Assembly (NCBI GenBank): GCA_021794705.1 | Contig: JAJYQH010000334.1 | Location: 1 to 5,684, forward strand | Direction: 5' to 3' | From: Actinomycetes bacterium | GTDB taxonomy: Bacteria; Actinomycetota; Actinomycetes; Propionibacteriales; Propionibacteriaceae | DNA length: 5,684 nt | Part shown: positions 1 to 5,047 of the stretch, in pieces | How the letters are laid out: every line of letters starts with the position of its first letter | Position numbering within the stretch: position 1 is the first letter of the stretch | Program-made: the position numbers and the translations under genes | Notes under the pieces: model-generated | What the model saw: the letters and a program-made list of their open reading frames with translations, nothing else | What the model was told of the DNA's origin: nothing | Databases searched by the model: none

Positions 1-630
1 GCTCAACTGCGAGACCGCCTCCCGGACGCTCAGGATGTCGGGCAGCGCCTCGAGATCGTGGTCCTCCGCGGCCAGGTGCTGGCCGAGCGTGGCGTCCGTG
101 CCGGACGACGGCGCGTCCAGGGACAACGGGCGGTAGCTGAGCCCGATTCCCTCGCACTCGGCGAGCTGGCGCTGGTCGACGCCCATCTCCTCGGACAGCT
201 CGGTCAGGGTGAGCGTCGACTGGTGCGACTGCTCCGCAACGCCGCGGTGGGCGGCGGTGCGGGCGCGCAGCTCCTGCACCCGGCGGGGCGGCCGGACCAC
301 CCAACCGAAGTCGCGGAAGTAGCGCTTGAGCCCACCGGTGATGGTGGGGATCGCGAACGCCGCGAACTCTCCCTTGTCAGGCTGGTACCGGTGGACCGCG
401 GAAACGAGCGACTCGCTGGCGACCTGCATGAGGTCGTCCTGCTCGAGTCCGCGGTTGGCGTAGCGGCGGGCGAGCGACTCGCACAGGTCGAGGTTGGTCT
501 CCACGACCTCGGCAAGCAACTCCTGCCGCATCTGCGGGGACCGGCACGCGCCGATCTCCCGGAACAACTGCTGGGTCCTTCGTTCGCGTGCCCTACGGCT
601 GGCGCGCGTGCTTCGTCCACTTGTTGCCAT
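1..630 (-). CDS. SigB/SigF-family RNA polymerase sigma factor, C-terminus cut by window edge
   Basis: This is an alternative sigma factor of the group 3 stress/sporulation type, which directs RNA polymerase to GTTT-N(13-15)-GGGTA promoters. The 210 visible residues start at ATG 630-628, with GGAG (642-639) 8 bases upstream. Residues 1-20 are a basic Arg-rich tail. Region 2 spans about 36-112, with EQDDLMQVA (63-71), RYQPDKGEF (81-89), IPTITGGLKRYFRD (94-107) and the -10-reading segment GWVVRPPRRVQELR (109-122), all typical of SigB/SigF/SigG. Region 3 begins about 140 (TLTELSEEMGV) and continues past LSLDAP (169-174). The -35-reading region 4 lies outside the window. One oddity is ASESL at 71-75, where relatives usually have a Leu-Gly pair (A-x-x-GL). 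No anti-sigma or anti-anti-sigma gene lies upstream; the neighbour is divergent. The family call is firm, but the exact paralogue (SigB, F, G and so on) cannot be decided. Confidence 0.9.
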   Translation of the reverse strand, partial: MATSGRSTRASRRARERRTQQLFREIGACRSPQMRQELLAEVVETNLDLCESLARRYANRGLEQDDLMQVASESLVSAVHRYQPDKGEFAAFAIPTITGGLKRYFRDFGWVVRPPRRVQELRARTAAHRGVAEQSHQSTLTLTELSEEMGVDQRQLAECEGIGLSYRPLSLDAPSSGTDATLGQHLAAEDHDLEALPDILSVREAVSQLS

Positions 631-824
631 GGGTGGCTCTCCATCACGTTCGAGGGTGGGTCGGTACTGAGGTGAACCGTTCGGCTTGTCCACCGTCGCA
701 CCGGGCCCGGGGAGCGACAACCCCCTCGTGGCGAAGTCCACGCAAAAGGGTGGAGGGTCCGCGGAGCCCCGGAAGCGGTTCACGCGGGACGCGCGCCGAA
801 GCGGCCCGCGGGCTTCACCCGAAG

Positions 825-854
825 GGGTGGAGGCGTCCCGGACGCCGCCCACCC
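825..854. repeat. Long interrupted inverted repeat upstream of the SigB-type promoter
   Basis: The outer arms GGGTGG (825-830) and CCACCC (849-854) pair perfectly. The inner arms GGCGTC (832-837) and GACGCC (841-846) also pair, with a 3-base loop. A single A on the left and GC on the right interrupt the stem. That gives 12 pairs in 30 bases, ending 18 bases before the -35 element of the promoter at 873. It could be a regulator binding site, a terminator of an upstream transcript, or simple GC-rich structure. The sequence alone does not decide. Confidence 0.5.
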
Positions 855-872
855 GGGTCTCCCGGGGCCCTC

Positions 873-897
873 GTTTGCGGCTCCCCACCGCGGGTAA
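873..897 (+). promoter_or_regulatory. SigB/SigF-type promoter for the DUF6766-YHS pair
   Basis: GTTTGC (873-878), a 13-base spacer, then GGGTAA (892-897). This fits the SigB-family consensus GTTTAA-N(12-14)-GGGWAW with the -10 intact and the GTTT core of the -35 intact. Transcription would start near 903-906, giving a leader of about 65 bases before the ATG at 970. The leader carries a 7-bp hairpin (932-938 with 945-951) ending 6 bases before the AAAGGAG ribosome site. A SigB-family sigma gene lies divergently 243 bases away, which supports the assignment. Confidence 0.7.
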
Positions 898-969
898 ACG
901 ATGCCCGTACGAGGCCCTTCCCGAGCATCACCCACGCCCTCGACGGCGTGGCCGCGCAAAGGAGATCAC

Positions 970-1374
970 ATGTCGCACGCACCCCGGGTGCGCAGCCCGA
1001 ACTCCGTTCTGGGCCAGCCCGGCTTCTCGAAGTCGTACGGATTTGCGCTGGTCACAGCCGTGTTGTTCCTCGGCGCATGGATCGGGCAGTTCTTCACCCA
1101 GCTCATCGCGACGAGGGATCAGGCCTCCCAGCAGGGGCAGAACCTGCACTGGGGGCAGTTCCTCGCCCAGTTCTTCGCGGCGACGCTCGCCAACTGGCAG
1201 GCCGAGTTCCTGCAGTTGCTCTGGCAGGCGGCCGGGCTCGCGCTGCTGCTGTTCTGGGGCTCGTCCCAGTCGAGGGAGTCGGATGAACGGATCGAGACCA
1301 AGCTCGACGTGCTGCTGCAGGCACAGGGCCTCGATCCCGACCGGATCTCGCGTCACGTGAACCAGTCCCTGTGA
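970..1374 (+). CDS. Small two-helix membrane protein, DUF6766-like (single repeat)
   Basis: This 134-residue protein starts at ATG 970, preceded by AAAGGAG (958-964) at 5 bases. An ATG at 901 in the same frame has no ribosome site and would sit inside the promoter start region. Two hydrophobic helices are visible at about 24-46 and 80-97. The segment between them holds a Gln-rich stretch and the motif NWQAEFLQ (75-82), then GSSQSRESDERIE (97-109) and a charged tail likely to form an amphipathic helix. The NWxxEFLQ plus SxxS/GS-ES pattern is what I recall of DUF6766 proteins, which are usually about 200 residues and carry this unit twice; here only one copy is present. The function of the family is unknown. 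The position behind a SigB-type promoter suggests a role at the membrane under stress (inference). It is likely co-transcribed with the YHS gene 65 bases downstream. Confidence 0.75.
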   Translation: MSHAPRVRSPNSVLGQPGFSKSYGFALVTAVLFLGAWIGQFFTQLIATRDQASQQGQNLHWGQFLAQFFAATLANWQAEFLQLLWQAAGLALLLFWGSSQSRESDERIETKLDVLLQAQGLDPDRISRHVNQSL

Positions 1375-1439
1375 GCCTTGCGCCCACCCCGCCGGCGAGC
1401 GGCCCGGCAACCGTCACCCCACCCCGAGGAGAGATACCC

Positions 1440-1604
1440 ATGTCGAACACCCTCACCTGCCCCGTCTGTGGCAAGGAGATCGTCGAGGAGCAGGCGCCCG
1501 CGACCGCCGAGTACGACGCCCAGACCTACAGCTTCTGCTCGGTGGAGCACCGCGACGCCTTCCTCGAGTCGCCCGGCCGCTACGTCGGCAACACCGGGAG
1601 CTGA
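1440..1604 (+). CDS. YHS-domain small metal-binding protein
   Basis: This 54-residue protein starts at ATG 1440 with AGGAG (1427-1431) 8 bases upstream. The whole protein is one YHS/TRASH-like domain: CPVCG (7-11), YSFCS (30-34), H37, AF (40-41), then P45 and RY (47-48). YHS domains bind metal ions and occur alone or in copper ATPases and oxygenases. The usual C-x2-C ... C-x3-C ligand set here reads C7, C10, C33, H37, so the fourth Cys is replaced by His. Asp/Tyr-rich residues between the ligand pairs (EYDAQTYSF) are as expected. It lies 65 bases after the DUF6766-like gene with no terminator between, so one transcript is likely. Metal identity and role (sensing, storage or delivery) cannot be told from sequence. 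Confidence 0.85.
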   Translation: MSNTLTCPVCGKEIVEEQAPATAEYDAQTYSFCSVEHRDAFLESPGRYVGNTGS

Positions 1605-1616
1605 TCCCGGTCGCGT

Positions 1617-2216
1617 TCAGCGGCCGCCGGGCCCCGCCCCGTCCGAGTAGGAGCGCGGGGCGGGGCGGCGTCCTCCGACGGCGAGCGGGAGCGCCAGCCA
1701 CAGCACCACGCAGATGAGCAGCGTGACCACTCCGGCGGCCACGGCCGCCGCGCTGCCCACGAGGAAGCCGAAGGTCAGCGTCGTGACGCACATCACCGTC
1801 GCGCCGAGCAACACCAGCCCCACCCGCGCGAGGGCGTGCCCGACGGTGACGAGGCGGTCCTTGACATGCTCACGGAAGAGGATGCGGTGGCTCACGATGG
1901 GGGCGACGATGAACAGCGTCGCCAGGGTCGAGAACATGATCGCGGCGAGATAGACGATCCGCAGCCAACCGCGGAGCTCGGTGAACCGGGACTCGAACGG
2001 GAGGGTCAGCAGGAAGCCTGCCAGCAGCTGGATGCCGGTCTGGGTCACGCGCAATTCCGAGAGGAGCTCGGTCCACTGCCGGTCCAGCCGTTCCCCGGGT
2101 GCCTCGTCGCGATCGCCGCGTCCGCTGTCCGCGCGCGCGGCCTCGCCGGGGTTCTCGTCGGAGGACCGCTCGTGGCCGGACTCGTGCTGGGCCCGCGAAC
2201 CGCTGGCTGACGTCAC
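1617..2216 (-). CDS. DUF6328 family membrane protein
   Basis: This 199-residue protein starts at GTG 2216-2214 with AAGGAG (2229-2224) 7 bases upstream. Residues 1-45 form a hydrophilic, charged, probably disordered tail rich in Glu, Arg, Asp and Gly. The conserved core begins with WTELLSELRVTQTG (48-61), the hallmark of DUF6328. Four hydrophobic segments follow at about 60-74, 87-108, 129-151 and 155-178. Between helices 2 and 3 lies HRILFREHVKDRLV (110-123), also typical of the family. The family is widespread in actinobacteria and has no known function; its topology suggests an integral inner-membrane protein. Its 3' end overlaps a strong hairpin shared with the convergent YHS gene. The upstream same-strand gene is the SDR, separated by 117 bases containing a perfect 15-bp hairpin. 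Expression may therefore come from read-through or from its own promoter, and no obvious SigB-type box was found for it. Confidence 0.85.
   Translation of the reverse strand: MTSASGSRAQHESGHERSSDENPGEAARADSGRGDRDEAPGERLDRQWTELLSELRVTQTGIQLLAGFLLTLPFESRFTELRGWLRIVYLAAIMFSTLATLFIVAPIVSHRILFREHVKDRLVTVGHALARVGLVLLGATVMCVTTLTFGFLVGSAAAVAAGVVTLLICVVLWLALPLAVGGRRPAPRSYSDGAGPGGR
1625..1670. terminator. Strong GC hairpin at the convergent gene ends, candidate bidirectional terminator
   Basis: GCCCCGCCCCG (1631-1641) pairs perfectly with CGGGGCGGGGC (1656-1666) around a 14-base loop. After a two-base bulge (GG 1629-1630), four further pairs extend the stem (1625-1628 with 1667-1670). It lies 21 bases after the YHS stop codon and inside the last codons of the convergent DUF6328 gene. 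There is no T-run on either side, which is common for actinobacterial terminators. It would be best placed to end the plus-strand transcript. Confidence 0.5.
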
Positions 2217-2238
2217 GGGACGGCTCCTTCCTGCGCGA

Positions 2239-2278
2239 GCCTGTCCGCCCGGGGCGGGAGGTCCCCGGGCGGACAGGT
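2239..2278 (-). terminator. Perfect 15-bp hairpin between SDR and DUF6328 genes
   Basis: CCTGTCCGCCCGGGG (2240-2254) and CCCCGGGCGGACAGG (2263-2277) are exact reverse complements around an 8-base loop, with a possible G-U pair outside. It starts 57 bases past the SDR stop and ends 10 bases before the AAGGAG site of the DUF6328 gene. No T-run follows on the minus strand. It probably terminates or attenuates the SDR transcript. It could also be a processing site or a protein-binding dyad controlling DUF6328. Confidence 0.6.
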
Positions 2279-2333
2279 CATGGTGCCCAGACGATAGCTC
2301 GGGCGGCCGCGAGCCGGCCTCGAGGCGTCCGGG

Positions 2334-3248
2334 CTAGATGAGGGTCTCGCCGCCCGTCACGCCGACGATCGTGCCCGACACGTAGCTGGCGTCCCGCGGC
2401 GACGCGAGGAAGACGTAGGCGGGGGCCAACTCGGCCGGCTGCCCGGGACGACCCAACGGGGTCTTCTTCCCGAACGTCTCCATGTCCTTGGCATCGCGGG
2501 TCGCCGGCTGGAGCGGCGTCCAGATCGGGCCCGGCGCCACCGCGTTCACCCGGATGCCCTTCGGCCCCAGTTCCTTGGCCATGTTCTGGGTGAGGTTGTT
2601 GATCGCCGCCTTGGTCGCGGCGTATTCGAGCAGCTTCTCCGACGGCTCGTACGCCTGCACCGAGGTGGTGTTGATGATGCTCGAGCCCTCGCTCAGGTGC
2701 GGCAGCGCGGCCTGGGTGATCCACAGCAGGGCGCCGATGTTGGTCTTGAGGATGCGGTCGACGATCTCCGGGTCGAGGCCTTCGATGCCGCCGGGGCGGT
2801 CCTTGGTCCACTGGAAGCCCGCGTTGTTGACGACAACGTCGAGGCCACCGAGTTGTTCCACCGCCTTCGCGACCACAGTGCGGCAGGTCTCGACGTCGGT
2901 GAGGTCACCGGGAACGAGAACGCCCTTCCGGCCGGCCTTCTCGACCCAGCCGATGGTGTCCTCGGCGTCCGGCTGCTCCTCCTCGAGGTAGGAGATGGCG
3001 ACGTCGGCGCCCTCCCGAGCGAAGGCGATGGCGACCGCCCGGCCGATGCCGGAGTCGCCGCCGGTGATGAGCGCCTTGAGGCCCTCCATCCGCCCGGACC
3101 CCTGGTACGACTCCTCGCCGTGGTCGGGGTTCGGCTGCATCGGCCCGGTGAGGCCGGGCGGCTGCTGTTCCTGGGCGGGGATCGACTCGGGACGGTCCTG
3201 ACCCGCGTCGGGCAAAGTGCGGAAGTCATCCTTGGGGTTTGAGGTCAT
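2334..3248 (-). CDS. SDR-family oxidoreductase, YghA / general stress protein 39 type
   Basis: This 304-residue NAD(P)-dependent short-chain dehydrogenase reads from ATG 3248. Residues 1-53 are the polar N-terminal extension typical of the YghA/YdaD/YhdF subgroup (QPNPDHGEESYQGSGR at 38-53). The Rossmann fold follows, with TGGDSGIG (62-69), a D-rich acidic patch after beta-2 (88-97), GDLTD (114-118), NNAG (141-144), N170, catalytic S196, Y209 and K213 (YAATK), and PG (239-240). All active-site tetrad residues are present and the length is normal. The Bacillus relative is a SigB-controlled general stress protein; the substrate is unknown, probably an aldehyde or ketone. A GTG at 3269 in frame would add 7 residues, but neither start has a good ribosome site. 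ATG 3248 is preferred because a GGGTAC -10 box lies just upstream, pointing to a nearly leaderless mRNA. Confidence 0.93.
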   Translation of the reverse strand: MTSNPKDDFRTLPDAGQDRPESIPAQEQQPPGLTGPMQPNPDHGEESYQGSGRMEGLKALITGGDSGIGRAVAIAFAREGADVAISYLEEEQPDAEDTIGWVEKAGRKGVLVPGDLTDVETCRTVVAKAVEQLGGLDVVVNNAGFQWTKDRPGGIEGLDPEIVDRILKTNIGALLWITQAALPHLSEGSSIINTTSVQAYEPSEKLLEYAATKAAINNLTQNMAKELGPKGIRVNAVAPGPIWTPLQPATRDAKDMETFGKKTPLGRPGQPAELAPAYVFLASPRDASYVSGTIVGVTGGETLI

Positions 3249-3257
3249 GTGCACGCA

Positions 3258-3284
3258 GTACCCAGTCACGGGCGGGTCTCACAC
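3258..3284 (-). promoter_or_regulatory. Possible SigB/SigF-type promoter for the SDR gene
   Basis: On the minus strand, GTGTGA (3284-3279), a 15-base spacer, then GGGTAC (3263-3258). The -10 is a full SigB-family match, while the -35 matches only four of six bases and the spacer is 1-2 bases longer than usual. The start point would fall about 2-4 bases before ATG 3248, giving a leaderless or nearly leaderless transcript. That agrees with the absence of a Shine-Dalgarno sequence. Confidence 0.45.
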
Positions 3285-3314
3285 CGGTGGGTGCCGGGAT
3301 GCCGCCTGAGGGGT

Positions 3315-3326
3315 GGGCTCGAGCCC
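3315..3326. repeat. 12-bp perfect palindrome between divergent promoters
   Basis: GGGCTCGAGCCC is its own reverse complement. It lies in the 144-base gap between the SDR and histidine phosphatase genes, 31 bases from the SDR -35 and 18 bases from the phosphatase -35. The position suits a dimeric regulator acting on both promoters, but GC-rich DNA gives such palindromes by chance fairly often. Confidence 0.35.
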
Positions 3327-3343
3327 CCGCCGCCGGCGTCCGG

Positions 3344-3368
3344 GTTCGGCGGGAGCGTTGGTGGGTAT
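3344..3368 (+). promoter_or_regulatory. SigB/SigF-type promoter for the phosphatase-dehydratase operon
   Basis: GTTCGG (3344-3349), preceded by G so that it reads GGTTC, a 13-base spacer, then GGGTAT (3363-3368). The -10 is the exact SigB-family consensus and the spacing is optimal. The -35 keeps GTT. Transcription would start near 3374-3377, giving a leader of about 18 bases that contains the GGGAG ribosome site (3383-3387). Confidence 0.6.
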
Positions 3369-3392
3369 GCAGGCAGCGGGAAGGGAGAACGC

Positions 3393-4112
3393 GTGAGAAT
3401 CGAGGAACTGCTGCTGGTGCGCCACGGCGAGAGCGTCGGCAATCTCGCCGCGGCCGAGGCCTACCAGGCGGGCGCGGAGGTGATCCGCGTCGACACACGG
3501 GACGCCGACGTGCCGCTGTCGCCGCTCGGACGCACCCAGGCCGACGCGCTGGGGAGCGCGCTCGCGCCCCGACTCAGCGACGGGGTCGCCACCGTCGTGT
3601 GGTCGTCGCCCTATCTCCGGGCCGTGCAGACCGCCCACGCCGCGCTGACGGTCGCCGGCGTCGACCCGGGGATGCGCCTGGACGAGCGGCTCCGCGACCG
3701 GGAGTTGGGGGTGCTCGACCTGCTCACCCAGATCGGCGTGGCGGCCCGGTACCCCGTCGAGGCCGAGCGCCGCCGCTGGCTGGGCAAGTTCTATCACCGC
3801 CCGCCGGGGGGCGAGTCGTGGGCCGACGTCGCCCTGCGTCTGCGCAGCTTCCTGCGCGATCTCGACGACACGGCGTCGGCCGAGCGCGCGGTGATCGTCA
3901 CTCACGACGCCGTCATCATGCTCCTGCGCTACCTCTGCGAGGGGCTGTCCGAGGCGGAGGTGCTCGACCTCGGTCTCGCCGACCCGGTCCGCAACGCCGC
4001 GCTCACCATCCTGCGTCGGGTGGCGTCGGGCTGGGAACTCGTCACCTACAACGACGTCCGGCACCTGCAGGGCACCGGAACACCCGTCACCGAGCATCCA
4101 GGGGAACCATGA
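3393..4112 (+). CDS. Histidine phosphatase family protein (phosphoglycerate mutase-like)
   Basis: This 239-residue protein starts at GTG 3393, with GGGAG (3383-3387) 5 bases upstream. The catalytic motif LVRHGES falls at residues 8-14, the normal place for the family, which supports this start over an in-frame ATG at 3249 that would overlap the promoter. Core motifs are LVRHGE with nucleophile H11 and R10, LSPLGRTQA (42-50), SSPYLRAVQTA (71-81, phosphate-binding R76), DRELGVLD (102-109, proton donor region E104), PPGGESW (137-143) and VTHDAV (169-174, second His H171). All catalytic residues are intact. Such enzymes remove phosphate from small phosphorylated metabolites by a phosphohistidine intermediate in the cytoplasm; the substrate cannot be told here. 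The PGGESW loop and larger size recall fructose-2,6-bisphosphatase-like and broad phosphatases rather than the glycolytic mutase. The stop overlaps the next ATG (ATGA), so translation of the two genes is coupled. Confidence 0.9.
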   Translation: MRIEELLLVRHGESVGNLAAAEAYQAGAEVIRVDTRDADVPLSPLGRTQADALGSALAPRLSDGVATVVWSSPYLRAVQTAHAALTVAGVDPGMRLDERLRDRELGVLDLLTQIGVAARYPVEAERRRWLGKFYHRPPGGESWADVALRLRSFLRDLDDTASAERAVIVTHDAVIMLLRYLCEGLSEAEVLDLGLADPVRNAALTILRRVASGWELVTYNDVRHLQGTGTPVTEHPGEP

Positions 4113-4972
4113 CCGCCGACGTGACCGATCTCACCCCGCGACTGCTGCGCGGCTGGCCGCTGCCGGAGCCGGGCTCGTCGAAGTACGAGCGGGGCAGCGT
4201 TCTCGTCGTCGGGGGGGCCGCGAAGACGCCGGGCGCGGTGGCCCTCACCGGCCTCGGGGCACTCCGGGTCGGCGCCGGCCACCTCTCCGCCGCCGTCGCC
4301 GAACCGGTCGCTGTCCCCCTCGCCGTCGCGCTGCCGGAGTCGGGCGTCACCCCCCTGCCCGCGACGCCGAGTGGATCGGTGAGCGGGCAGGGCATGGAGG
4401 CGCTCGCGGACGAGTTGCACCGCACCGACGTCGTCGTGGTCGGCCCTGGGCTCGACGCCCCCGACGAGACGGCCACGTTGCTCGAAGCGCTCGTGCCCCT
4501 GCTCGGACCCGAGACCGGCCTGTTGCTGGACGCCTTCGCCCTCGGCTGCCTGCCCCACCTGGCCTCACCCATCCGGCTCTCTGGGCGGCTCGTGCTGACG
4601 CCCAACGACCAGGAGGCCGCGCGGCTGCTGGAGGGCTCCTTCGACGCCACGCCGGAAGAGGTCGTCCAGATCGCCCACCGCTACGACGCGGTCGTCGCCT
4701 GTCACGACCTGGTCGCCACCCCCGACGGCAGGCTCTGGCGGATCGGCAGCGGACACGCGGGACTCGCAACGTCGGGGTCGGGCGACGTGCTGTCGGGCGC
4801 GATCGCCGGCATCTGGGCCCGCGGCGCGTCCCCCGAGCAGGCCGCCTGCTGGGGCAAGCAGTTGCACACCACCGCCGGCGACAGGCTCGCGGCGCGGGTC
4901 GGCCCGATCGGCTTCCTGGCCCGGGAGATCATCGACGAACTTCCGGCGGTGTTGCGCGAACTGACTCTCTGA
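4109..4972 (+). CDS. nnrD: ADP-dependent NAD(P)H-hydrate dehydratase-like protein (YjeF C-terminal/ribokinase-like fold)
   Basis: This 287-residue protein starts at ATG 4109, overlapping the previous stop by 4 bases, with AGGGG at 4100-4104. It consists of the dehydratase domain alone, without the NAD(P)HX epimerase domain that is often fused to it. Family features in order are KYERGSVLVVGG (25-36), ALTGLGALRVGAGH (45-58), VVVVGPGLD (108-116), LLLDAFAL (138-145), LVLTPNDQEAARLL (161-174), and TSGSGDVLSGAIAGI (221-235) with catalytic D226. NnrD uses ADP (ATP in eukaryotes) to dehydrate S-NAD(P)HX, a form of NAD(P)H damaged by heat, acid or glyceraldehyde-3-phosphate dehydrogenase, back to the working cofactor. 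Two motifs differ from the usual pattern: LDADAL reads LDAFAL and TPHPGE reads TPNDQE. It may therefore be a diverged paralogue of the housekeeping enzyme or a related small-molecule kinase. Coupling to a phosphatase under a stress-type promoter suits a repair role. Confidence 0.85.
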   Translation: MTADVTDLTPRLLRGWPLPEPGSSKYERGSVLVVGGAAKTPGAVALTGLGALRVGAGHLSAAVAEPVAVPLAVALPESGVTPLPATPSGSVSGQGMEALADELHRTDVVVVGPGLDAPDETATLLEALVPLLGPETGLLLDAFALGCLPHLASPIRLSGRLVLTPNDQEAARLLEGSFDATPEEVVQIAHRYDAVVACHDLVATPDGRLWRIGSGHAGLATSGSGDVLSGAIAGIWARGASPEQAACWGKQLHTTAGDRLAARVGPIGFLAREIIDELPAVLRELTL

Positions 4973-5047
4973 CCGCTGTGGGGAGGACGCGCGACGAGCC
5001 ACTCGTGCGCCCCGCGATGTGCCCGATGCCGGGCCTGCCAGCCGCGG

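Larger units (their letters stand above)
631..969. other. Divergent intergenic regulatory region between sigma factor and DUF6766-like gene
   Basis: No convincing gene is seen in these 339 bases; open frames here lack a ribosome site and any recognisable protein. The stretch contains a SigB-type promoter (873-897), a long interrupted inverted repeat (825-854), a pair of similar GGGTGGAGG-centred direct repeats (about 746-760 and 823-839), and a short hairpin in the leader (932-951). No clear promoter for the minus-strand sigma gene was found. A TGGACA-like element near its start has no good -10 partner. Confidence 0.7.

Noticed and set aside
58..675. Long plus-strand open frame over the sigma factor gene
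   Set aside because: It is antisense to a clear SigB-family protein, has low-complexity Arg/Gly/Leu-rich composition and no ribosome site.
1434..1439. GGGTAT on the minus strand as a further SigB-type -10 box
   Set aside because: No GTTT-like -35 lies 12-16 bases upstream and no minus-strand gene starts downstream; the bases belong to the YHS leader.
2278..2811. Minus-strand frame overlapping the SDR gene
   Set aside because: Shadow of the SDR in another frame, His/Arg/Pro-rich with no recognisable motif.
3249..3392. N-terminal extension of the phosphatase from ATG 3249
   Set aside because: It would cover the promoter region, has no ribosome site, and would push the RHG motif 48 residues further from the N-terminus than is usual.
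3239..4108. Long plus-strand frame extending the nnrD-like gene upstream through the phosphatase
   Set aside because: The first 290 codons are Arg/Pro/Gly-rich and overlap the well-supported phosphatase in another frame. The real start is ATG 4109 with an ATGA overlap.
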